Positions 1 through 8,110 of a stretch of 42,752 nucleotides of DNA are shown here, one piece after another; position 1 is the first letter of the stretch; each line of letters opens with the position of its first letter. The DNA is from Candidatus Methanoperedens sp. BLZ2 (lineage in GTDB: Archaea; Halobacteriota; Methanosarcinia; Methanosarcinales; Methanoperedenaceae), in NCBI RefSeq assembly GCF_002487355.1, contig NZ_NTMG01000051.1, positions 1-42,752 on the forward strand, written 5' to 3'. The position numbers and the translations under genes are program-made. Under the pieces are notes generated by a model. That model made no database searches. It worked only from the letters and a program-made list of their open reading frames with translations, and had not been told where the DNA came from.

Positions 1-2
1 AG

Positions 3-1631
3 ATCAAGGATGAATACAAGGGCGATTTCAATGAGATAAAGAATAATCTCAATACATGTATTGATGCCGTGAACGCTCTTGTTGCAGATGCCAACATGCT
101 TGCCAAGGCAGCTGTTGAAGGTAAACTTGATACACGTGCTGATGCATCCAGGCACCAGGGCGACTTTATGAAAATAGTACAGGGTGTAAATGAAACGCTT
201 GATGCTGTTATCGAACCGATTAATGATGCTTCAAGAGTAGTGACCGCAATATCTGAAGGTGACCTGACAAAGCCAATTGAAGTTTCATGCCAGGGCGATC
301 TCAAAGCATTTGTCGATAATATTGAGCTGATGCGGCATGATTTAAACAGTATCATAGGCAAAATCAATAGCTCTGCCAACAGTGTAGCAATCTCATCACA
401 GGAAATGTCAGAAGCGACCAAAGAAATGAGTTCCAAGGCAGAACAGATCATGTGCGGAGCAAAAGAGATGGGCTCATCTTCGGAACAGGTTGCAAAAACC
501 ACACAGGAAATAGCCCATGGCAGTGAGCTGCAATCAGAAAAGATTAAAGGCATAACAAATGCAATGACTGATATGACAGCCAGTGTGGAAGCAGTAACTT
601 CCAATTGCCAGCAGGCAGCAACTGACACAAAAGACCTGACTGATTCTGCTGAAAAAGTGGGCGAATCTACCAGCCAGCTCGTATCAAAAATGAGTGATAT
701 AAAAGGAGCTGTCGACGAATCCGTGAATGTTATAAAAAATCTTGACCAGAAGTCAAACAAGATCGGTGAGATAGTAGGTTTGATTACCAATATCGCCGAC
801 CAGACAAATCTTCTTGCATTGAATGCTGCCATAGAAGCTGCACGTGCAGGAGAACATGGTCGTGGATTTGCAGTGGTTGCTGATGAGGTCAGGAAACTCG
901 CAGAAGAATCCCGAAAGGCAGCAGGCGAAATATCAACCCTCATTCATGAAGTCCAGGAGGGTACGGCAAAAACAGTGGCATCGATGGATATTGGCGCTAA
1001 ACAGGTAGCTGACGGCTCTGCAGCATTGAATAAGACTGCCTCAGAGATCAAGGGTATCGTGGATAAGATTACCAATATCTCGGCGAAGGTACAGGAAATA
1101 GCATCGTCTGCCGAGGCGCAATCCGTAGGTGTGGAAGAGGTCACAAGTTCCGTAGATGATATTTCAAAAACTGTAGTTGAATCGGCGGCTTCTACCGAAG
1201 AAGCATCTGCTGCAACAGAGCAGCAACTGGCAGCAGTTGAACAACAGATAAAGGCAATCGAATTGCAGGTTGAAGCGACCGGCGAGATGTCCAATAGCGC
1301 CGAGCAGTTATCTGTGTTGGGCGAAGAATTGAAGCAGATCGTAGGCCGATTCGTGCTGGATAATACAATTGCACAAGACCCTGAAGGAGCTGGAGCTGGA
1401 TCAATAGTCAAAAAACAGGCAAAGACACCTGATAAACGTGAATTAAAACCGAATTTGAAATCTGCGCCTGTGAAAGCAGAAAAAATAGCGGCTTCTTCAG
1501 TAAAAGAAACACCTGTACTTAAACAGAAAATACCTGAAAAGAAAGAACAGAGTTTTTCTGTTAAACCCGGTCATGCTGGTGAATCCGGTAAGAAGATAGC
1601 GCCTCTTTCTGGCAAGATTGCGCCAGAATAG
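3..1631 (+). CDS. Methyl-accepting chemotaxis protein, 5' end outside window
   Basis: C-terminal part of a chemoreceptor that would signal to a CheA/CheW complex. The reading frame is open to the left edge, so the gene begins upstream; a GTG at 69 is internal. Two HAMP-like repeats occupy the first ~100 residues (GDF..IK.NLN pattern followed by EGDL), then a long coiled-coil signalling domain. The conserved hairpin tip is clear ([20 protein letters not shown], encoded near 795-855), followed by the usual [13 protein letters not shown] stretch. Ala/Glu/Gln/Ser-rich methylation-type helices flank it. A ~90-residue Lys/Pro-rich tail follows and does not end in a CheR-binding pentapeptide. No membrane segment is visible in the part present. 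cheW starts 10 bases after the stop, so they are co-transcribed. Family call is certain; the ligand and membrane topology cannot be judged. Confidence 0.95.
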   Translation: MKDEYKGDFNEIKNNLNTCIDAVNALVADANMLAKAAVEGKLDTRADASRHQGDFMKIVQGVNETLDAVIEPINDASRVVTAISEGDLTKPIEVSCQGDLKAFVDNIELMRHDLNSIIGKINSSANSVAISSQEMSEATKEMSSKAEQIMCGAKEMGSSSEQVAKTTQEIAHGSELQSEKIKGITNAMTDMTASVEAVTSNCQQAATDTKDLTDSAEKVGESTSQLVSKMSDIKGAVDESVNVIKNLDQKSNKIGEIVGLITNIADQTNLLALNAAIEAARAGEHGRGFAVVADEVRKLAEESRKAAGEISTLIHEVQEGTAKTVASMDIGAKQVADGSAALNKTASEIKGIVDKITNISAKVQEIASSAEAQSVGVEEVTSSVDDISKTVVESAASTEEASAATEQQLAAVEQQIKAIELQVEATGEMSNSAEQLSVLGEELKQIVGRFVLDNTIAQDPEGAGAGSIVKKQAKTPDKRELKPNLKSAPVKAEKIAASSVKETPVLKQKIPEKKEQSFSVKPGHAGESGKKIAPLSGKIAPE

Positions 1632-1640
1632 GAGGAAAAC

Positions 1641-2150
1641 ATGGCAGAACTATCACAAGAAAATGTACAAAAAAAATCAGACGGCGAGCTCCAGCTCGTC
1701 GTCTTTAATACCGGCAAAGAAGATTTCGGTATCGAGATAATGAATGTGCAGGAAATAATCCGCATGACCAATATCACAAAGATTCCGCAATCCCCAAGCT
1801 ATATAAGGGGTATAATCAACCTTCGCGGCAAGATCATTGTAGTAATAAATCTAAATGTGGTAATGGGAATGGAAAGCAGTGAACATGATGAGAATACCCG
1901 GATCATTGTTACAAGCATCAATGATACAGTGGTAGGATTCGTAGTAGACTCGGTGAGCGAAGTGCTTCGGCTTCCTTCATCAAGCGTGGAAGCTGCACCG
2001 GAACTTGTCTCTACAAAGATTGATTCCAGTTATCTAAAAGGCGTAGGTAAACTCGACAACAGATTACTTCTCCTGCTGGATATGGGACGGGTATTGAGCA
2101 AAGATGAAATGGCACAGATCCCTGCAATCCAGGAAATGTATAATACATAG
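1641..2150 (+). CDS. cheW: Chemotaxis coupling protein CheW
   Basis: A 169-residue CheW-domain protein of normal length. CheW is a cytoplasmic adaptor that joins receptors to the CheA kinase. Typical family features are visible: the LVVFNTGKEDFGIEI strand, the VQEIIRMTNITKIPQSP region, GIINLRGKIIVVINL and the VVDSVSEVLRLP strand. The ATG at 1641 follows an AGGAGG ribosome site (1630-1635) at 5 bases. It lies between the receptor and the CheR-like gene (5-base gap), so the three form one operon. No cheA is in the window; it may lie upstream or elsewhere. Confidence 0.95.
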   Translation: MAELSQENVQKKSDGELQLVVFNTGKEDFGIEIMNVQEIIRMTNITKIPQSPSYIRGIINLRGKIIVVINLNVVMGMESSEHDENTRIIVTSINDTVVGFVVDSVSEVLRLPSSSVEAAPELVSTKIDSSYLKGVGKLDNRLLLLLDMGRVLSKDEMAQIPAIQEMYNT

Positions 2151-2155
2151 TTGAT

Positions 2156-2761
2156 ATGGCTTTTACATTTTTTTTCAGGGACTTACAGACAATAGAAATG
2201 ATCCGCGACCATGTGGTTCCAGCTTTAAGAACACGCAAGTATATCAATATATGGGATGCAGGATGTGCAATGGGGCCTGAACCATATACCCTGGCTATTA
2301 TTCTGAGGGAAAATATGGGCGATATGATTTTTAGAAATGTTAAAATCCATGCGACAGACATCGATGGAAGCAACTTGTTTGGAAAGATCATCATTGAAGG
2401 GATATATCCTATGGAAACAGTCGAGCGAATCCCAAAAGGCATTTTCGACAAATATTTTGAACCTGCTGGTAAATCCGGCCATTTCAGGGTCATCGAAGCG
2501 ATCCGAAAGTGTATCTCATTCCAGAAGCACGATCTGCTTAGCCTTGAGCCTATTCGAAAGGATATGGGGCTGATAGTATGTAAAAATGTACTTCTCCATT
2601 TCAAGGAAGAGGAAAGAATCAACGTAATAAAGATGTTTCACGGTGCGTTGCAGGAAGGGGGATTTTTTGTCACTGAGCAGACACAGAAAATACCCAATGA
2701 ACTTGAGGATTTGTTCGAACCCGTGGTATCAAATGCACAGATATTCAGAAAAATCCAATGA
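2156..2761 (+). CDS. CheR-like methyltransferase lacking the N-terminal helical domain
   Basis: SAM-dependent methyltransferase of the CheR family, which methylates glutamates of chemoreceptors. It opens directly with the FFRD motif that normally sits ~75 residues into CheR, followed by the SAM-binding loop DAGCAMGPEPYTLAI (normally of the form SAGCSTGEEPYSLA) and the CKNVLLHF motif (normally C+NVLIYF). At 201 residues it lacks the usual N-terminal four-helix domain. The ORF cannot be extended because cheW ends only 5 bases before the start. Its stop overlaps the next gene's start (ATGA at 2758). Either a minimal CheR or a derived methyltransferase with a different target; adjacency to a receptor and CheW favours a chemosensory role. 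Confidence 0.82.
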   Translation: MAFTFFFRDLQTIEMIRDHVVPALRTRKYINIWDAGCAMGPEPYTLAIILRENMGDMIFRNVKIHATDIDGSNLFGKIIIEGIYPMETVERIPKGIFDKYFEPAGKSGHFRVIEAIRKCISFQKHDLLSLEPIRKDMGLIVCKNVLLHFKEEERINVIKMFHGALQEGGFFVTEQTQKIPNELEDLFEPVVSNAQIFRKIQ

Positions 2762-3351
2762 AGATCCAGAATCTTTCCAGCAGCAGTAAGATGTATACTT
2801 CTAACGTGTATCTTATTTCAGGAACCTTGAATGCCCTTAGTGATGTTAATACACTGATAGATGTCGGAAGGGACCTGGCTATAATTCCAATCATAAATAA
2901 TGCTTCAACTGGTATGGGTAAGAAGCGAGTAGACCAGGTAATCCTTACTCATAGCCATTATGATCACGCAAGCCTTTTGCCGCAGATACGTGAAATTTTT
3001 AATCCGAAAGTGTACGCTTTTTCACCCTTTTTAAGAGGTGTGGACCATCTATTGAAGGATGGAGAGATGTTAAGACTTGGTGACCGGATGTTCGAGATTA
3101 TTTATTCGCCTGGACACAGCAACGATTCAATATGCCTTTACTGTGAAGAAGACAAAGTCCTGTTTGTGGGTGATATGAATATCCAGATCTTATCGACCGA
3201 TGGCACTTATGAGGAAGGGTTTGTAAAGGCCCTGGAAAAGATCAGCCGAATGGATGTGAAGAGGATTTATTTCGGGCATGGGGATCCTATATTTAATAGA
3301 TGCAATGAAATTATACGGACTTCATTGGAAAATGTCAGGAAAGGAGGATAA
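2758..3351 (+). CDS. Metallo-beta-lactamase-fold hydrolase, copy 1
   Basis: A 197-residue cytoplasmic MBL-fold protein. The full metal set is visible: H65-x-H67-x-D69-H70 (THSHYDH), H120 (PGHSND), D139 (VGDMN) and H174 (FGHGD), so a dinuclear metal hydrolase of the glyoxalase II-like group is expected; the substrate is unknown. The ATG overlaps the stop of the CheR-like gene by 4 bases, so translation is coupled to the chemosensory genes. A paralogue lies at 4363-4977, with roughly three quarters of residues identical by eye. It has the complete hydrolase ligand set rather than the HxExD variant of flavo-diiron or ODP oxygen sensors. Confidence 0.88.
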   Translation: MKIQNLSSSSKMYTSNVYLISGTLNALSDVNTLIDVGRDLAIIPIINNASTGMGKKRVDQVILTHSHYDHASLLPQIREIFNPKVYAFSPFLRGVDHLLKDGEMLRLGDRMFEIIYSPGHSNDSICLYCEEDKVLFVGDMNIQILSTDGTYEEGFVKALEKISRMDVKRIYFGHGDPIFNRCNEIIRTSLENVRKGG

Positions 3352-3352
3352 A

Positions 3353-3526
3353 ATGAAAGAGCCAGACACTTGGAGTTTATTTTCATCGCTTTTAGTGCCT
3401 ATGCCAGATCAACTATCAACAAGTTTAAGGGTGCGAGAGGAGACATTGTATGAGATTGATGAGCATTCCAATGCTGGCGCAAGGCCAGTTACCAGGAATG
3501 GATACCAGAGCGAAATAAACAACTGA
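3353..3526 (+). CDS. Hypothetical 57-residue protein
   Basis: Not recognised. A short ORF starting at the ATG at 3353, preceded by a strong GGAGG site (3343-3347) inside the end of the upstream MBL gene, with only one base between the MBL stop and this start. The product begins MKEPDTWSLFSSLLVP and is hydrophilic after residue 20, with no Cys and no clear membrane segment. A longer reading from 3278 in the same frame is unlikely because it would run through the MBL gene and ignore the ribosome site. The next gene begins 25 bases later, so it would be part of the operon. The second MBL copy lacks an equivalent. Evidence is the start signal and spacing only. Confidence 0.5.
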   Translation: MKEPDTWSLFSSLLVPMPDQLSTSLRVREETLYEIDEHSNAGARPVTRNGYQSEINN

Positions 3527-3551
3527 ATTTATGATCATATTGGAGAAAATG

Positions 3552-4352
3552 ATGTCTCAAACAAAAGTAATGGTTGTCGAAGATGAAAGAATAATTGCAG
3601 AAGATATTCGAAGAAGCCTTCTAAATTTAGGATATGAGGTATCTTCGATAGTATCTTCTGGAAACAAGGCTATTGAAGATGCAGAAAAATACCACCCGGA
3701 TATCATATTGATGGATATCGTTCTGAAAGGTGAGATGGACGGGATAGAAGCTGCCGGGCATATACATCGTCGTATAAATATCCCGGTTATTTATCTTACG
3801 GCTTATACTGATGAACAAATAATGGAAAGAGCAAAAATAACAGAGCCTTTCGGCTATATTATCAAACCCTTTAACGAAAGGGAATTGCATATCAATATCG
3901 AGATAGCCCTCTATAAGTATAAAATGGAAAAAAAGTTAATGGAGAGTGAAAGACTGCTTTCTGCTACAATAAAAAGTCTTGGCGAAGCCGTAATAGCCAC
4001 CGACACAGAGGGTAATATTACGATCATGAATCCTTCTGCAGAGTGCCTGACCTGCTGGAAGCAGGAAGATTCTATGGGGAAGCCTCTTATGACCGTCTTC
4101 AATATTATCTGCGAAGATACCGGCCGCCAGGTAGAAAATCCTGTATCACAGATAATAAGAGAAGGTATTTTTTACGGATTTGATGTAAACACAGTTTTAA
4201 AAACAAAAGAAGGCTCAGTATTGCCTGTTGATATTATAGGTACGCCTATAAAAGATAACAATAATAACATAGTTGGCATCGTGATCGTTTTTGACGATAT
4301 TACACAGCGCAGGCAAATGGCACAGATGCTCCGTGAAAATTCCGGCCATTAG
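3552..4352 (+). CDS. Receiver-PAS protein without an output domain
   Basis: Response-regulator-like cytoplasmic protein of 266 residues. Residues 1-120 form a receiver domain with the acidic pair ED near residue 11, phospho-acceptor Asp55 (LMDIVLKG), Thr in YLTAY and Lys in IIKPFNERE. Residues ~135-258 form one PAS domain ending in FDDITQRRQ. The protein stops just after PAS with no kinase, DNA-binding or GGDEF part. ATG 3552 is chosen because GGAG lies 6 bases upstream and the product then matches the start of the paralogue at 8110 (M-x-QT-x-V-M-x-VEDE); ATG 3549 and an ORF from 3531 are possible. It closely resembles the first half of the 8110-9534 protein, so it may be a truncated copy acting as a phosphate sink or CheY-like output. 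Confidence 0.88.
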   Translation: MSQTKVMVVEDERIIAEDIRRSLLNLGYEVSSIVSSGNKAIEDAEKYHPDIILMDIVLKGEMDGIEAAGHIHRRINIPVIYLTAYTDEQIMERAKITEPFGYIIKPFNERELHINIEIALYKYKMEKKLMESERLLSATIKSLGEAVIATDTEGNITIMNPSAECLTCWKQEDSMGKPLMTVFNIICEDTGRQVENPVSQIIREGIFYGFDVNTVLKTKEGSVLPVDIIGTPIKDNNNNIVGIVIVFDDITQRRQMAQMLRENSGH

Positions 4353-4362
4353 GAATCGTACA

Positions 4363-4977
4363 ATGAAGATCCAGAACCTTTCCGGCGGCAGCACGATATA
4401 CACCTCCAACGTATATCTTATTACAGGTACATGGAATGCCTTTAATGATGTTAATACATTGATAGATGTCGGAAGGGATCCAGCCATAATAGAAATAATA
4501 AATAACGCTTCGACCGGTGTAGGTAAAAAGCGAATTGACCAGGTAATCCTTACCCACAGTCATTATGATCATGCAAACCTTTTACCACGGATTCGTGATA
4601 TTTTTAATCCGCAGGTGTTCGCTTTCTCACCTTCATTAGAAGGTGTGGATCATTTGTTAAAGGATGGAGAAGTATTAAAAATGGGTGACCGGATTTTTGA
4701 GATAATCTATGCACCCGGACATAGCAACGATTCGATATGCATTTACTGTGAAGAAGAACAGATTCTTTTTGTTGGTGATACGAATATTCATATACAATGC
4801 ACCGATGGCTCTTATGAAAAAAGATTTGTAATGGCACTGGAAAAACTCAGGCGAATGAATGTAAAGAGAATCTATTCAGGGCATGGGAACCCGATATTGA
4901 ATAATTGTAATGAAATTATACGGACTTCACTGGAAAATGTCAGGAAAGGCAAGATCAACAGGACTTACCTTGAATAG
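4363..4977 (+). CDS. Metallo-beta-lactamase-fold hydrolase, copy 2
   Basis: A 204-residue paralogue of the MBL protein at 2758-3351 with the same complete metal ligand set (THSHYDH, PGHSND, VGDTN, SGHGN). The ATG at 4363 is chosen because the product then aligns residue for residue with copy 1 (MKIQNLS start); the frame is open back to 4291 but that part overlaps the receiver-PAS gene and has no counterpart. A weak AGGA lies upstream. The two genes are similar at DNA level over their whole length, including the shared 3' stretch before the stop, which points to a fairly recent tandem duplication. It ends the first half of the signalling block; 320 non-coding bases follow. Confidence 0.87.
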   Translation: MKIQNLSGGSTIYTSNVYLITGTWNAFNDVNTLIDVGRDPAIIEIINNASTGVGKKRIDQVILTHSHYDHANLLPRIRDIFNPQVFAFSPSLEGVDHLLKDGEVLKMGDRIFEIIYAPGHSNDSICIYCEEEQILFVGDTNIHIQCTDGSYEKRFVMALEKLRRMNVKRIYSGHGNPILNNCNEIIRTSLENVRKGKINRTYLE

Positions 4978-5044
4978 AAGTTTTTGTTTCAGAATTTGAA
5001 AGATGACAAACTTTATTAAACCTCATATTCATTATTCTAATATG

Positions 5045-5150
5045 TAATGCCTGTGAATATATTGTGCAATCGTCTACACAATACTTACCATATAATCGTA
5101 TATTGATTTATCCACTCAATAATAAAAAGGCCGGTATATCACAGGCATTA
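5045..5150. repeat. 12-bp perfect inverted repeat in the intergenic region
   Basis: TAATGCCTGTGA at 5045-5056 is repeated as its exact reverse complement TCACAGGCATTA at 5139-5150. With small indels the match extends on both sides (TAATAT before and TATA after the left arm). The arms are 82 bases apart in the 322-base AT-rich stretch (4978-5299) before the histidine kinase gene. Nothing else convincing is in that stretch. It could be a two-site operator around the kinase promoter, a folded leader, or the remnant of a small mobile element. Confidence 0.5.
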
Positions 5151-5299
5151 TATTAAATGCCAATACGAACAGGTTGTTGCGAGTCAAATGGTCAGCAACA
5201 AACATGAAAACAGAAATGAACTGAATAAAGAACTGCAATTGCATGATAGTTTTTCTCACTATTGCTGTAAAAATCACCTTGTTATGATCCGGAGGTCCA

Positions 5300-8110
5300 G
5301 TGCACGTGGATGAAAAACAAAAACTAAAATTAAAATCACTATCACATATTGCTTCTATTGATAACACTCTTGAATTTGACAAAATCCTTCCGGATATCCT
5401 GAAAATCACCTGCGAAACAATGAGGGCGCACTCGGGTACCATTCTGCTTGTTGATGAAGCTACCGATGAACTAAGGATGGTTGCCGGATACGGATTGGGG
5501 CAGGATTATCCCGAAAGGGTACATAAAGCAGAGAAAAAAGCAGGCACATCGCTAAAACATAGCCCTTTCGGCATTGTGTTAAAGACCGGGAAATCCTACA
5601 TAGTTCCAAATGTATTGGAGGAGCCAAAAGGTAAGCCCTTGTTACATCCGGGAAAAGTGCCTGGATTTTCATCAATCTTTACCCCCATGATAAAGGGGTT
5701 AAAAGTCATAGGATTATTAAATATTTACATGGCACAGGTGCATCAGTTTACAGAAGAGGAAATTGATTTTACGACTATTGCTGCATCCCAGGCGGCATCC
5801 GTGGTTCACAATGCCAGAATCAGCAAGAGGCTGGAAAATAAAATTAACGAGCTTGAGGAATCCAGGCAAAAACTGAGCCAGCAAGCTTGCCTATCGGTTT
5901 TAGGGTCGGAAGTTAGCTTTGCGCTTAACCATGGCGGCACCCTGCAGGAAACCTTGAACCTATGCGCCGAGTCTATGGTCAGAAATCTTGACGCGGCTTT
6001 AGCACGGATCTGGACGCTTAATAAAGGAAAGAACATGCTGGAGATGCAGGCAAGCGCAGGGATGTATACCCATACAGATGGATTTCACAGCCGCATACCT
6101 GTCGGCAAGTTCAAAATAGGTCTCATTGCCAGAGAGCGCATACCGCATTTGACCAATGAGATTAGCAGCGATCCCCGCATTCACGACAAGGAGTGGGCAA
6201 AGGGTGAGGGCATCGCAGCTTTTGCCGGGTATCCTCTGATCATCGAGGAAGAGCTTGTAGGGGTAATGGGGATATTCGCCCGCAAGCCATTAACGGATTT
6301 TACAGTCTCTGCCCTGGCATCCGTGGCTGATAATATTGCCCTTTGTATTACGCGCAAGCAAGCAGAAGAAGAAGCATGCGCAACCTTAGTTCGGCTTAGG
6401 GAGGAGAAAGCCAAGACAGAAGCAATCATCGCTGCTATAGGAGATGGGGTTAGCACACAGGATACCGATTTTAAGATATTATATCAAAATAAAATTGTTA
6501 AAGATTGGATGGGGGACCATGCAGGTGAATATTGTTATAGGGTATATGAGCAAAAGGACCACATCTGCAAAGGGTGTCCTGTTGCTATTTCATTCCAGGA
6601 TGGCAAAGTCCACAGGGCACAAAGAAGTGTACCCGGGAAAAACGGAACATCTTACTTCGATATTACAGCTTCGCCATTAAGGGATTCAACAGGAAAAATC
6701 ACAGCAGGTATCGAGATCGTAAGGGATATCACAGAGAGCAAAATATCAGAAGAGGCTTTGAAACAATCCGAAGAAAAATACCGGATTTTAATTGAAAACA
6801 GCCAGGATGGCATCTTTATTATACAGGATGCAAAGATCGAATTTGCAAACGAGACATTTGCCAGAATGGCAGGCTGCGCAGTTGACCAAATTATCGGAAA
6901 GGATTTTCAGGAGTTTATTTCTCCGGAAGACTTTAAGATGGTTGCGGACCGCTATAAAAAAAGGCAGGCAGGAGAAGATGTTCCTAGCGAGTATGAATTC
7001 TATGTTCTTGATAATAGAAAAAACAGAATACTTGTCAGGATGAACGTCGGGCTCATAACATATCGCGGCAGGATAGCAAGCATGGGGACGATAAAGGATA
7101 TCACCCGGAGCAAACAGGCAGAATTGGAATACAAAACTTTACTCAAGACCGCTCTGGATGGTTTTTATGTTGTTGATACACGGGGATGCATTCTGGATGT
7201 CAATGATTCTTATTGCCATATGATAGGTTATAGCCGGGATGAATTGCTAAATATGAACATAAAGGATGTCGATGCCATAGACACAGAAGAAGTGATAGGT
7301 GAACGTGTTTCACGAATAATGAAGATTGGCTGGGACCGTTTCGAAACGCGCCACAGACGCAAAGATGGCAGAATTATTGAAATTGAAGCCAGTGTCAATT
7401 ATATAAATGCTGGAATTGGAAAGCTCTTTGTATTTATGCGCGACATTACCGAACGCAAAGAAGCAGGGGAGAAAATTGAAGAATCTCTCAAAGAAAAAGA
7501 GATACTTTTACGCGAGATACATCACAGGGTCAAAAACAATATGCAGATCATTTCCAGCCTTTTGAAACTCCAGGCTGGCACCATTAAAGATGAAAAATAT
7601 CTTGATATATTCAAAGAAAGCCAGAACAGAATATTGGCCATGTCTCTTGTCCATGAAACACTCTATAGATCCGAAGGCTTCTCAAGAATAAATGCCAGGG
7701 ATTACATAACGAGCATTAGTAATGGCATAGTCCAGTCTTATAGAGATAGGGGGAACAACATTTCAATGAATTTGAACATAGAGGATATAGCACTTGGAAT
7801 AGATTCATCAATTCCTTGCGGGCTGATAATCAACGAGCTTATTACAAATTCTTTAAAACATGCATTTCCGGATAGAAGAAATGGCGAAATAAAAATCGTT
7901 CTTACTAATATAAATGGACATGAATATGAATATGAATTGATAGTTAGTGATAATGGTATTGGTCTTCCCGAAGATATCGATTTCAGGAAAACCGAAACAT
8001 TGGGATTACATTTAGTTTCAATGCTGGCAGAAGACCAGTTATCAGGGACGATAGATCTTTACCAGAATAATGGAACAGAATTTAAAATCAGATTTAAAGA
8101 TGGAAAATAA
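5300..8110 (+). CDS. Soluble sensor histidine kinase, GAF-GAF-PAS-PAS-PAS-HisKA_2
   Basis: A 936-residue multi-sensor kinase with no membrane segment. Order: GAF (~15-165), GAF (~205-350; includes HLTNEI and AGYPL), short coiled coil, three PAS domains (~375-475, ~485-605, ~608-725), then a HisKA_2 dimerisation domain (EIHHRVKNNMQ, His741/742) and an HATPase domain with N box (INELITNSLKH) and DNGIGLPE. The first PAS carries Cys412, Cys423 and Cys426 (CKGCPV), a redox- or metal-type signature. The GTG at 5300 follows GGAGGT (5291-5296) closely; the GTG at 5306 has better spacing and is equally possible. Its stop overlaps the next start (TAATG), so the partner kinase is translationally coupled. 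Likely cytoplasmic redox or small-molecule sensing. Confidence 0.92.
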   Translation: MHVDEKQKLKLKSLSHIASIDNTLEFDKILPDILKITCETMRAHSGTILLVDEATDELRMVAGYGLGQDYPERVHKAEKKAGTSLKHSPFGIVLKTGKSYIVPNVLEEPKGKPLLHPGKVPGFSSIFTPMIKGLKVIGLLNIYMAQVHQFTEEEIDFTTIAASQAASVVHNARISKRLENKINELEESRQKLSQQACLSVLGSEVSFALNHGGTLQETLNLCAESMVRNLDAALARIWTLNKGKNMLEMQASAGMYTHTDGFHSRIPVGKFKIGLIARERIPHLTNEISSDPRIHDKEWAKGEGIAAFAGYPLIIEEELVGVMGIFARKPLTDFTVSALASVADNIALCITRKQAEEEACATLVRLREEKAKTEAIIAAIGDGVSTQDTDFKILYQNKIVKDWMGDHAGEYCYRVYEQKDHICKGCPVAISFQDGKVHRAQRSVPGKNGTSYFDITASPLRDSTGKITAGIEIVRDITESKISEEALKQSEEKYRILIENSQDGIFIIQDAKIEFANETFARMAGCAVDQIIGKDFQEFISPEDFKMVADRYKKRQAGEDVPSEYEFYVLDNRKNRILVRMNVGLITYRGRIASMGTIKDITRSKQAELEYKTLLKTALDGFYVVDTRGCILDVNDSYCHMIGYSRDELLNMNIKDVDAIDTEEVIGERVSRIMKIGWDRFETRHRRKDGRIIEIEASVNYINAGIGKLFVFMRDITERKEAGEKIEESLKEKEILLREIHHRVKNNMQIISSLLKLQAGTIKDEKYLDIFKESQNRILAMSLVHETLYRSEGFSRINARDYITSISNGIVQSYRDRGNNISMNLNIEDIALGIDSSIPCGLIINELITNSLKHAFPDRRNGEIKIVLTNINGHEYEYELIVSDNGIGLPEDIDFRKTETLGLHLVSMLAEDQLSGTIDLYQNNGTEFKIRFKDGK

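Noticed and set aside
944-1411. 155-codon minus-strand ORF under the chemoreceptor gene
   Set aside because: Antisense shadow of the coiled-coil coding region; Ser/Cys/Thr-rich composition typical of reverse reading.
2758-4977. MBL proteins as ODP/flavo-diiron-type oxygen sensors
   Set aside because: Both have the full HxHxDH hydrolase ligand set rather than the HxExD form of diiron oxygen-binding members.
5188-5313. 41-codon ORF starting MVSNKHENRN just before the sensor kinase
   Set aside because: No ribosome site, AT-rich composition with unlikely residues (HYCCKNH), and it overlaps the kinase start region; likely chance.
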